A program made the position numbers and the translations under genes. The notes under the pieces are model-generated. The model was given only the letters and a program-made list of their open reading frames with translations. It was not told the DNA's origin and ran no database searches. Of a stretch of DNA of 8,836 nucleotides, positions 1 to 6,072 are shown in pieces. This DNA comes from Thermoanaerobaculia bacterium. Lineage in GTDB: Bacteria > Acidobacteriota > Thermoanaerobaculia > UBA5066. Numbering within the stretch: the first letter of the stretch is position 1; every line of letters starts with the position of its first letter. The DNA lies in NCBI GenBank assembly GCA_017999215.1, contig JAGOBQ010000142.1:1-8836 (forward strand), given 5' to 3'.

Positions 1-615
1 GGGGAGGAGGTCGGCCCGGAGGTCGAGCGGCGGCTGGAGGAGGGGCGTGGCGAACGTGTTGTCGACGCAGACGAGGGCGCCGTGGGCGTGGGCGATCTTC
101 GCGATCGCCTCGATGTCGCAGAGCTTGAGCGTCGGGTTCGCGGGCGTCTCGAGGTAGACGAGCTTCGTCTCGGGGCGCATCGCCTTCTCGACGTTCGCGG
201 GGTCGGACGTGTCGACGAAGGAGCCCGTCACGCCGAACCGGGAGTACTCCTTCTCGAGGATCATCCGGCTCGCGCCGTAGAGGGCGTCCGTGCCGACGAC
301 GTGGGACCCCGCCCCGAGGAGGGCGAAGTAGACGGTGTGGACGGCGGCCATGCCCGTCGAGGCCGCCATCGCCCCGCAGCCCCCTTCCAGGTCGGCGACG
401 CACTCCTCGAGCGCGGCGACCGTGGGGTTCCCGAGGCGGGTGTACTTGTACCCCGGGTCGGCGCCGCTGAAGCGGGCCGCCCCCTCGTCCGTGTCCTTGA
501 ACGCGAACGTCGAGGTCTGGTAGATCGGCGTCGCGACGGCGCCGGTCAGCGGACAGGTGTGCTGCCCGGCGTGGACGATCCGGCTGGCGATGCGCAGGCT
601 CTTGGCGTCGGACAT
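1..615 (-). CDS. Cys/Met-metabolism PLP-dependent enzyme (cystathionine gamma-synthase/lyase family), 3' end cut by window edge
   Basis: Only the first 205 residues are visible; the frame runs off position 1. Motifs seen: YKYTRLGNPT at 56-65 (Y58 and R60 match the PLP-phosphate binders Y59/R61 of methionine gamma-lyase), LYG at 112-114 with Y113 as the PLP-stacking tyrosine, LETPANPT at 155-162, and VDNTFATP at 184-191 with D185 expected to bind the PLP pyridine nitrogen. The catalytic lysine should lie just past the edge. Methionine gamma-lyase has Cys116 after its YG pair, whereas here the residue is A115, so cystathionine gamma-lyase, cystathionine gamma-synthase or O-acyl-homoserine sulfhydrylase is more likely; the substrate cannot be settled. 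I chose ATG at 615 because the family normally has about 15 residues before the HAG motif. An in-frame ATG at 675 would add 20 Ala/Pro/Arg-rich residues. The gene is divergent from the cysteine synthase, and together they could form a (reverse) trans-sulfuration pair. Confidence 0.9.
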   Translation of the reverse strand, partial: MSDAKSLRIASRIVHAGQHTCPLTGAVATPIYQTSTFAFKDTDEGAARFSGADPGYKYTRLGNPTVAALEECVADLEGGCGAMAASTGMAAVHTVYFALLGAGSHVVGTDALYGASRMILEKEYSRFGVTGSFVDTSDPANVEKAMRPETKLVYLETPANPTLKLCDIEAIAKIAHAHGALVCVDNTFATPLLQPPLDLRADLLP

Positions 616-661
616 TCTCTGGAGCACCTCTCGAGGAGTGGCGGCCCGGAGGGGAGCGGCC

Positions 662-688
662 GCCCGGCCGGGCATCCTAGCATATGCT
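662..688. promoter_or_regulatory. Two adjacent palindromes in the divergent spacer (possible operator)
   Basis: GCCCGGCCGGGC (662-673) and AGCATATGCT (679-688) are both perfect palindromes, with centres 16 bp apart. The second is one of the few AT-rich spots in this GC-rich window. They overlap the likely leftward promoter, so a regulator could bind here. The GC palindrome alone could arise by chance at this base composition. Confidence 0.3.
674..679 (-). promoter_or_regulatory. Possible -10 element for the leftward PLP enzyme gene
   Basis: The minus strand reads TAGGAT inside the octamer GCTAGGAT (681 down to 674), about 59 nt upstream of the chosen ATG at 615. No convincing -35 lies 16-18 bp upstream (GCGTCG at 17 bp). 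The same octamer stands before the gene starting at 5209, which adds some support that it is a -10 used by this organism. Confidence 0.3.
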
Positions 689-737
689 CGATTCCACGAC
701 GCTTCCTGAAGACCCGCGACGGTCCCCGTCCCCTTCC

Positions 738-766
738 TTGACTTCGCCTCCTCCCCCGCCTACAAG
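738..766 (+). promoter_or_regulatory. Sigma70-like promoter for the sulfur/oxidase operon
   Basis: TTGACT at 738-743 is followed after exactly 17 bp by TACAAG at 761-766 (5/6 and 4/6 matches to consensus). Transcription would begin near 773 and leave a leader of about 50 nt before the ATG at 822. I see no recognisable riboswitch or attenuator in that leader. Confidence 0.5.
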
Positions 767-821
767 GTCCGCTGGGCTCTCGCCGGAGCGCGCCGCGCCC
801 GAAGGGCCCCGGGAGCGGTGC

Positions 822-1763
822 ATGCGTGTCGTGGAGAGCGTCGTCGAGCTGATCGGGCGGACCCCGATGGTGCGGCTCGGCGCCCTGAAGGAGCCCGGCG
901 AGGCGGACATCTTCGCCAAGCTCGAGTACCTGAACCCCGGGATGAGCGTGAAGGACCGGACGGCGCTCGGGATGATCCGCGACGCCGAGGAGCGCGGCGT
1001 CCTCCCGACGGGCGGGACGATCCTCGAGGCGACGGCCGGGAACACCGGCGTCGGCCTCGCCCTCGTCGGCGCGGCGCGCGGCTATCGCGTCGTCATCGTC
1101 ATGATCGAAGGGTATGCGCGCGAGAAGATGGTCCTGATCCGCGGCCTCGGCGGCGAGGTCGTCCTCGTGCCGCACGGCTCGGGGATTCCCGGCGCACGCG
1201 CGAAGGTGGAGGAGCTCCTCGCGGCGCACCCCGGCGCCGTCCCGATGCGGCAGTTCGAGAACCCCGCGAACCCCCGCATCCACTACGAGGCGACCGGTCC
1301 CGAGATCCTGGAGCAGCTGGAGGGGCGGGTCGACGGGCTCGCGGTCGGCGTCGGGACGGGCGGGACCTTCACCGGGATCGCCCGCTGCCTGAAGGAGCAG
1401 GTGCCGTCGATCGCCTGCTGGGGCGTCGAGCCTCCCGACTCGATCTTCGGAGGGGGCGACGGGAAGGGCGAGCACATGGTCGAGGGGATCGGAAACGCGT
1501 TCGTTCCCGCGACGTTCGACCGTTCGCTCGCGGACGGCGTCTTCACGGTCCCGCACGCCGAGAGCTACGCGATGGTCGACGCGCTCGGCCGGATCGGACT
1601 CCCGGCCGGCGCCTCCTCCGGCGCCGCCGTCGCAGGGGCGAAGCGGCTCGCGAAGAGGCTCGGCGAGGGGAAGCGCGTCGTCACGCTCCTGACCGACCCC
1701 TCCGAGCGCTACTTCTCGAAGTACGTCTACGACGGCTGCTACGAGGGACGCCCGATCCGCTGA
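822..1763 (+). CDS. PLP-dependent cysteine synthase / cystathionine beta-synthase family enzyme
   Basis: A 313-residue fold-type II PLP enzyme that would join a sulfur nucleophile (sulfide or homocysteine) to an activated serine, or run related beta-replacement reactions that release H2S. Motifs: SVKDR at 42-46 with K44 as the Schiff-base lysine; ATAGNTG at 70-76 (substrate loop, TAGNTG rather than the commoner TSGNTG); glycine-rich GTGGT at 179-183, the PLP phosphate clamp; EGIGNAF at 221-227; SSGAA at 265-269 with the serine expected at the PLP ring nitrogen; TDPSERYFSKY at 291-301 near the C-terminus. There is no CBS regulatory domain. Length is normal for CysK/CysM. The frame is open back to 684, but ATG 822 has GGAG at 812-815 six bases upstream and gives the normal family N-terminus. 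It is first in an operon; the oxidase gene follows after 19 bp. CysK, CysM, beta-synthase or cyanoalanine synthase cannot be separated by eye. Confidence 0.92.
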   Translation: MRVVESVVELIGRTPMVRLGALKEPGEADIFAKLEYLNPGMSVKDRTALGMIRDAEERGVLPTGGTILEATAGNTGVGLALVGAARGYRVVIVMIEGYAREKMVLIRGLGGEVVLVPHGSGIPGARAKVEELLAAHPGAVPMRQFENPANPRIHYEATGPEILEQLEGRVDGLAVGVGTGGTFTGIARCLKEQVPSIACWGVEPPDSIFGGGDGKGEHMVEGIGNAFVPATFDRSLADGVFTVPHAESYAMVDALGRIGLPAGASSGAAVAGAKRLAKRLGEGKRVVTLLTDPSERYFSKYVYDGCYEGRPIR

Positions 1764-1782
1764 GGCGGGCGAGGAGACCGCA

Positions 1783-3135
1783 ATGGACTACCCGCTCCGG
1801 GAGTTCGCGACGGGGGGCGGCATCCTGATCGCCGTCGTCGCCACCCTTCACGTCGTCGTCGCGCACTTCGCCGTCGGCGGCGGCCTCGTCATGGCCTTCC
1901 TCGAGACGGCGGCGGTGAGGCGCGGGGATCGCCCGATGCGCGACCTCGTGAAGCGCTCGTCGATGATCCTCCTCCTCCTCTCGACCGTCTTCGGAGCGAT
2001 CTCCGGCGTCGGGATCTGGTTCACGATCGGAGTCGTCCACCCCGCCGCGACCTCCTCGCTCATCCACACGTTCGTCTGGGCCTGGGCGACGGAGTGGGCC
2101 TTCTTCCTCCTCGAGGTCGTCACCGCGCTCGCCTGGGTCGCGACGTGGGACAAGGTCTCTCCGCGGACCCACCTCCTCCTGATCTGGCTCTACGCGTTCG
2201 CCGCCTTCCTGTCGCTCGTCGTCATCCAGGGGATCCTCGGATTCATGCTGACGCCCGGCTCGTTCCCGAGCACGGCGTCGTTCCGCGACGGCTTCCTGAA
2301 CCCGACCTACCTCCCGGGAATCCTCTTCCGCACCGGCGTCTGCCTCGCGCTCGCCGCGGCCTGGATGGCGTTCGCCGCGCTGCGGGAGCGGGACCGCGCG
2401 GCGCGCACCCGCCTCGCGCGCGTCCTCGGGGCCGTCGGGACGCTCGGCCTCGCGGTCGCCGCCGCCGGCTGGCTCGTCTGGGAGAGGGCGCTGCCGGAAT
2501 CGGTCCAGCGCCTCTTCCTCGCCGAGAAGCCGCTCCTCGCCGCGCTCGCCACGGGACGGACGCACTCGTTCCGGATCCTCCTCGTCGCGGCGTTCCTCGC
2601 GCTCCTCGTGACGCTCCTGCCGCGGCTCCAGTCGTGGCCCGTCGCCCTCCTCGCGCTCGTCGCCTCCGCGGGCGTCCTCGCCGGGTACGAAAGGGTCCGC
2701 GAAGGCGTCCGCAAGCCCTGGGTCATCGCGGAGCAGATGTTCTCGAACGGGGTCCTCGTCTCGGAGATCGACGCCCTGAACGAGAAGGGCATCCTCTCGA
2801 AGGCCGTCTGGGCGACGAAGGAGGCGGGCGGACGCGAGGTGCCGACGGGCGAGGCGGTCTTCCGCGCGGAGTGCTCCTCCTGCCACACGCGGGACGGCTA
2901 CCTCGGAATCCGGAAGATCGCCTTCGCGATGGACGCCGAGCTCGCCGCGATGTTCCTGACGGCCCTTCGGGACGACGGCGCGAAGTGGAAGGCGCGCGCC
3001 GAGGGGGAGGACGTGAGGCCCGACTACCCGTACATGCCGCCGTTCGTCGGGACCGACGAGGAGCTCGAGGCGCTCGCCGGGTGGCTCGCCTCCCTGAACG
3101 CGCCGCAGGCGGCGGAGGTGGCCGGTGTTCGCTGA
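1783..3135 (+). CDS. CydA-like bd-superfamily oxygen reductase subunit with fused C-terminal cytochrome c domain
   Basis: 450 residues with about eight membrane helices (roughly 12-41, 55-84, 93-121, 129-157, 176-200, 211-232, 262-280, 284-301), then a soluble tail. Arg/Lys-rich loops at 46-58, 123-130 and 201-210 place the N-terminus, and hence the tail, in the periplasm. The tail holds one heme c site, CSSCH 364-368, with M418 of YMPPF as the likely axial ligand. CydA-like marks: H23 in helix 1 (counterpart of the E. coli heme ligand H19), E104 and E111 in helix 3, and REGVRKPWVI 306-315, which recalls GRQPW of CydA. There is no long periplasmic Q-loop, and R183 stands near the place of the b558 ligand H186, so a quinol site looks absent; cytochrome c would be the electron source. 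GAGGAG at 1771-1776 is six bases before the ATG. Not cytochrome c oxidase subunit I: the heme-copper HxH/HH pattern is missing. Exact subfamily is unproven. Confidence 0.82.
   Translation: MDYPLREFATGGGILIAVVATLHVVVAHFAVGGGLVMAFLETAAVRRGDRPMRDLVKRSSMILLLLSTVFGAISGVGIWFTIGVVHPAATSSLIHTFVWAWATEWAFFLLEVVTALAWVATWDKVSPRTHLLLIWLYAFAAFLSLVVIQGILGFMLTPGSFPSTASFRDGFLNPTYLPGILFRTGVCLALAAAWMAFAALRERDRAARTRLARVLGAVGTLGLAVAAAGWLVWERALPESVQRLFLAEKPLLAALATGRTHSFRILLVAAFLALLVTLLPRLQSWPVALLALVASAGVLAGYERVREGVRKPWVIAEQMFSNGVLVSEIDALNEKGILSKAVWATKEAGGREVPTGEAVFRAECSSCHTRDGYLGIRKIAFAMDAELAAMFLTALRDDGAKWKARAEGEDVRPDYPYMPPFVGTDEELEALAGWLASLNAPQAAEVAGVR
3114..3119 (+). promoter_or_regulatory. Shine-Dalgarno that fixes the GTG start of the second oxidase subunit
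   Basis: GGAGGT lies inside the end of the preceding gene, five bases before GTG 3125. An in-frame GTG at 3119 overlaps the Shine-Dalgarno itself and is too close to use, so 3125 is preferred. The arrangement implies translational coupling. Confidence 0.6.
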
Positions 3136-4234
3136 GACCTCGCTCCCGGCGCTCGACCCGATGCCGATCCCGGGGCCGCCGTGGCTCTTCCACCTCCTCT
3201 GGCTCGTCACGTTCGCCGTGCACGTCGTCGGCGTGAACGTCGTCCTCGGCTCTTCGATCCTCGGGACGCTCGCCGCGCTCGACCGCGACCGCGCGTTCGG
3301 CCGCCCCGTCGCCCGCCTCTTCGCCGAGGTCAACACCTGGGCGATCTCGCTCACGATCACGTTCGGGATCGCCCCGCTCCTCTTCGTCCAGGTCCTGCAT
3401 GGCCGGCTCTTCTACTCGGCCACCGTGATCCTCGCCCCGGCCTGGCTCGGGCTGCTGCTCCTCCTGATGGCCGCCTACTACCTGACCTACGCCGCGAAGT
3501 TCCGGCTGAGGGCCGGGAAGGGAGCCGCGCCCCACCTCGCGCTGTCGGCCCTTCTCTTCCTCGCCGTCGCGGCGATCCAGGTCGTCGTCCACCTCCTCTC
3601 GGTCCAGCCGGACCGTTGGGAGGCGGCGCTCGCGAGCCCCTGGGCGGCGTTCGCCGACCGGGCGTTCCTCCCCCGCTTCCTCCACTTCGCGCTCGCCGGC
3701 GTGACGCTCGCCGCGATCCTCCTCGCCTGGCTCGCCGTCCGGCGCCCGCCGGCGGAGGCGGAGCGGGCGGCGGCCGCCGCCCGCGCCTCGTGGGGCACGA
3801 AGCTCGCCCTCCTCGCGACGCTCCTCCAGCTCGTCGTCGGGCTCTGGCTGACGATCTCGGTCCCGCGCGACGTCCTCCTCGGCCTGATGCGCGGCGGCGC
3901 GCCGACGATGGCGCCGTTCACGCTCGGCATCGCGGCCGGCTTCGGCCTCCTCGTCTTCCTCGCCCGGGTCCGCGACCCGATCGCCGACCGGCGCTCCGTG
4001 CGGCGCTCCCTCGAGCTGTTCGGCCTCGCGATGCTCCTGATGCTCGTCACGCGCCACCAGCTTCGCGACGTCTACGTCGACGTCGCGAAGTCGAACGCCG
4101 CTCCGGCGACCGCCTCCCAGTTGGGCGTCTTCGCGATCTTCCTCGTCGCGTTCCTCGCCTGCGCGGCCCTCGCGATCCTCGCCCTGCGTCGGGCCGCGAC
4201 GGACCGGCCCGGCCCGGGGGAGGCGACGGCATGA
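3125..4234 (+). CDS. Second CydA-like membrane subunit (CydA paralogue, no heme c domain)
   Basis: 369 residues with about nine helices (roughly 19-51, 70-92, 97-124, 136-159, 181-205, 225-246, 262-282, 295-310, 331-355). Basic loops at 53-65, 123-137, 205-226 and 280-295 give an N-terminus-out topology like its neighbour. Helix 1 aligns with the first subunit without gaps: H33 with H23, N38 with H28 and G42 with G32, each followed by a small-residue run. Helix 2 (TFGIAPLLF 79-87) matches the first subunit's VFGAISGVGIWF region in position. H187, at the start of helix 5, sits where E. coli CydA has its b558 ligand H186 and where the first subunit has R183. Other histidines are H23, H92, H156 and H311. 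It overlaps the upstream gene by 11 bp. It does not look like CydB. The role is inferred as partner chain, possibly carrying one heme b; homology to CydA is judged by pattern only. Confidence 0.7.
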   Translation: MFAETSLPALDPMPIPGPPWLFHLLWLVTFAVHVVGVNVVLGSSILGTLAALDRDRAFGRPVARLFAEVNTWAISLTITFGIAPLLFVQVLHGRLFYSATVILAPAWLGLLLLLMAAYYLTYAAKFRLRAGKGAAPHLALSALLFLAVAAIQVVVHLLSVQPDRWEAALASPWAAFADRAFLPRFLHFALAGVTLAAILLAWLAVRRPPAEAERAAAAARASWGTKLALLATLLQLVVGLWLTISVPRDVLLGLMRGGAPTMAPFTLGIAAGFGLLVFLARVRDPIADRRSVRRSLELFGLAMLLMLVTRHQLRDVYVDVAKSNAAPATASQLGVFAIFLVAFLACAALAILALRRAATDRPGPGEATA

Positions 4235-5175
4235 AGCCCTCGGCTCCGCGCCTCCGGGGAGCGGCGGCCCCCGTCGCGCTCGCGGTGCTCCTCGGCGCCT
4301 CGTGCTCCCCGGCCCCGCCTCCCGCGCCCCCTCCCGCGCCGACGCCCGTGCCGACCCCCGTGCCGACGCGCGAGGTGCCGGCGAAAGTCGGCCTGGCGCT
4401 CGGCGGCGGCGGCGCGCGCGGCTTCGCCGAGATCGGCGTCCTCCGCGTCCTCGAGCAGGAGAAGATCCCGATCTCGTTCGTCGCGGGGACCTCCGTCGGC
4501 AGCCTGATCGGCGCGCTCTACGCCGACACGGGGCGCGTCCTCGACGCCGAGTTCCACGCCGTGACGGTGACCGAGGAGGACCTCTTCGACTACCGCGCCC
4601 TCGCCGTCTTCTCGGGAGGCTTCGTGAAGGGCGAGCGCCTCCGCTCGTTCCTCGGATCGAACCTGAAGAGCCGGTCGATCGAGCAGATGAAGGTCCCCTT
4701 CGCCGCGGTCGCCGTCGACGTCGCCTCCGGCAAGGCGGTCGTCTTCCGCCGCGGCCCGATCGCGCCGGCCGTCCACGCCTCCTGCGCGATCCCGGGCGTC
4801 TTCGTTCCCGTGGAGATCGGCGGGCGGACCTACGTCGACGGCGGCGTCGTGAACCCGGTCCCGGCGGACGTCGTCCGCTCGATGGGGGCCGACGTCGTCG
4901 TCGCGGTCGCGATCCCGGCCCTCACGCCCGCGACGATTCCGAAGAACCCGGTCGCCGTCGCCTACCAGTCGGTCATGATCATGTCGGCCGAGATCGGCCG
5001 GCTCCGCGCGCGCGAGGCGGACGTCGTCGTCACGCCCGACGTCGGCGACGTGGCGTACGACGACTTCGGACAGAAGAAGCGCCTCATCTCGGCGGGCGAG
5101 GAGGCGGCCCGGCGGGCCCTTCCCGAGATCCGCATGGCGATCGCCGCGAAGACGCGCCGCGTCCCCGTTTCCTGA
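4231..5175 (+). CDS. Patatin-like phospholipase, predicted lipoprotein
   Basis: 314 residues. The N-terminus has basic residues (K2, R7, R9), a hydrophobic stretch (11-22) and a lipobox-like LGASC with C25, followed by a Pro/Thr/Val-rich tether (26-46). The -3 position of the lipobox is Gly, which is less usual, so lipidation is likely but not certain. The patatin core is complete: oxyanion loop GGGGARG 58-64, nucleophile elbow GTSVG 86-90 with S88, and catalytic aspartate D203 in VDGGVVNP. A Ser-Asp dyad of this kind hydrolyses acyl esters of lipids. The size and layout match bacterial RssA/NTE-like patatins, with an exported N-terminus added. The ATG overlaps the stop of the oxidase gene (ATGA 4231-4234), so the two are translationally coupled. 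Substrate and the reason for sitting with an oxidase are unknown; membrane lipid turnover at the cell envelope is a guess. Confidence 0.88.
   Translation: MKPSAPRLRGAAAPVALAVLLGASCSPAPPPAPPPAPTPVPTPVPTREVPAKVGLALGGGGARGFAEIGVLRVLEQEKIPISFVAGTSVGSLIGALYADTGRVLDAEFHAVTVTEEDLFDYRALAVFSGGFVKGERLRSFLGSNLKSRSIEQMKVPFAAVAVDVASGKAVVFRRGPIAPAVHASCAIPGVFVPVEIGGRTYVDGGVVNPVPADVVRSMGADVVVAVAIPALTPATIPKNPVAVAYQSVMIMSAEIGRLRAREADVVVTPDVGDVAYDDFGQKKRLISAGEEAARRALPEIRMAIAAKTRRVPVS
4318..4365 (+). repeat. 12-bp tandem repeats encoding the Pro-rich tether of the patatin lipoprotein
   Basis: CCTCCCGCGCCC/G occurs twice (4318-4329, 4330-4341), followed by ACGCCCGTGCCG and ACCCCCGTGCCG (4342-4353, 4354-4365). 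They encode PPAP twice and then TPVP twice. Units differ by one base. Such in-frame repeats can vary in number by slippage and would change only the length of the tether. Confidence 0.7.
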
Positions 5176-5194
5176 AGCCCCCGGACCGGCTCGC

Positions 5195-5202
5195 GCTAGG
5201 AT
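5195..5202 (+). promoter_or_regulatory. GCTAGGAT motif before GTG 5209: leaderless -10 or Shine-Dalgarno
   Basis: TAGGAT at 5197-5202 ends six bases before the GTG, so transcription from it would begin at or next to the start codon. AGGA at 5198-5201 is also well placed (seven bases) as a Shine-Dalgarno. The two readings cannot be separated from sequence. No clear -35 is seen within the end of the patatin gene. Confidence 0.35.
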
Positions 5203-5208
5203 CGGGGC

Positions 5209-6072
5209 GTGCTCGGAGGCTCGCCCCACCCGACGCTCCGCGACCTCTGGACCGAAGAGGACGAGGAGGACGTCCGCGCGTTCCTCGCGGCCGTCACGGA
5301 GGACGACCTCCTCTCCGCCCTCTCGGCCGTGGAGGGGTCTCCCGCGTCGTTCCGGCGCGAGGACGAAGCCCAGGTGGAAGCCTGGGCTGCGGTCGCGGCC
5401 CGACGTCTGACGGTCCTCCCGACGAAGGGTCCCTTCGCGCTGTCGCGCCTCCTGCGGGGACTCCTCGTCGACGAGATGGGCCTCAAGGGCGACGCCCACG
5501 ACTACTCGGCGACCCGAAACTGCTGCCTCCACCAGGTGCTCGCCCGCCGGAAGGGAATGCCGATCCTCCTCTCTTGCATCTGGATGGAGGTCGGCCGTCG
5601 CGCGGGGATTCCCGTCGAGGGGATCGGGATGCCCGGCCACTTTCTCGTCCGGGTGGGCGGCGCGGCGGGCGTCCACGTCGACACGTTCGCCGGAGGGCAG
5701 GAGCTCTCTCGCGAAGGGTGCCGCTCCCTGCACGACCGGATCGCCGGGACGAAGAGCCGCTGGAGCGACGACTTCCTCAGGCCGAGCCCGATCGACCAGG
5801 TCCTCGAGCGGGTCCTGAACAACCTCGCGGCGACCACGAGGGACGAGAACGACGCGGCGGGGAGCTACCGCGTCGCCTCCTTCCTCGCCGCGCTCCGCCC
5901 GCTCTCCCCGGAGAGGACGCTTCAGAAGGCGATGACGGCCGCCGCCGTCGGCGTCACGGAGGAGGCCGCCAGCGGCTTCGCCGACGTCATCGAGCGCTTC
6001 CCCGACTCGCCCGAGGCGGAGCGCGCCTCCCAGGGGCTCGACTCGCTCGGCTCCGGGACGCCAGTGAACTGA
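5209..6072 (+). CDS. SirB1-family / transglutaminase-like domain protein
   Basis: 287 residues, cytoplasmic (no signal peptide or membrane helix). The core at about 75-165 matches the SirB1 N-terminal transglutaminase-like domain: a loop with DYSATRNCCLHQVL (98-111), GMPILLSCIWMEVGRRAGIP (116-135), and PGHFLVRV (142-149) followed by HVDTFAGG (156-163). C105 or C106, H144 and D158 have the order and spacing of a transglutaminase-fold Cys-His-Asp triad. The first 70 residues are acidic and helical-looking. The segment 195-280 is helical, contains an ERFPDSPEA stretch, and may be TPR-like as in other SirB1 proteins. The start is GTG, 33 bp after the patatin stop, so it may be read through from the operon or from its own start-site promoter. 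The biochemical role of the family is poorly defined; none is assigned here. Confidence 0.82.
   Translation: MLGGSPHPTLRDLWTEEDEEDVRAFLAAVTEDDLLSALSAVEGSPASFRREDEAQVEAWAAVAARRLTVLPTKGPFALSRLLRGLLVDEMGLKGDAHDYSATRNCCLHQVLARRKGMPILLSCIWMEVGRRAGIPVEGIGMPGHFLVRVGGAAGVHVDTFAGGQELSREGCRSLHDRIAGTKSRWSDDFLRPSPIDQVLERVLNNLAATTRDENDAAGSYRVASFLAALRPLSPERTLQKAMTAAAVGVTEEAASGFADVIERFPDSPEAERASQGLDSLGSGTPVN

Noticed and set aside
82..741. 219-codon plus-strand frame at the left edge
   Set aside because: Antisense of the PLP enzyme gene, Arg/Gly/Val-rich, no motif.
684..821. 46-codon N-terminal extension of the cysteine synthase
   Set aside because: Pro/Ser/Arg-rich, contains the likely promoter, and the ATG at 822 has a good Shine-Dalgarno and the normal family start.
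767..821. SAM, cobalamin or T-box type riboswitch ahead of the sulfur gene
   Set aside because: The leader is only about 50 nt and shows no characteristic stems or conserved core; too short for these classes.
1681..3360. 559-codon open frame on the minus strand opposite the oxidase genes
   Set aside because: Its translation is almost all Arg, Glu, Asp and Pro, typical of the antisense of GC-rich genes; the plus strand here has clear membrane proteins with motifs.
3181..4230. Upstream open extension in the patatin frame
   Set aside because: Translates to Arg/Pro-rich shadow of the second oxidase subunit; the ATG at 4231 begins a proper signal peptide.
1783..4234. Heme-copper cytochrome c oxidase or NrfD/PsrC-type membrane subunits
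   Set aside because: The histidine pairs of heme-copper subunit I are absent and the helix-1 His plus RKPW-type motif fit the bd superfamily better.
4072..5733. 553-codon minus-strand frame over the patatin and SirB1-like genes
   Set aside because: Arg/Asp/Glu-rich shadow with no domain; plus-strand genes carry full catalytic motifs.
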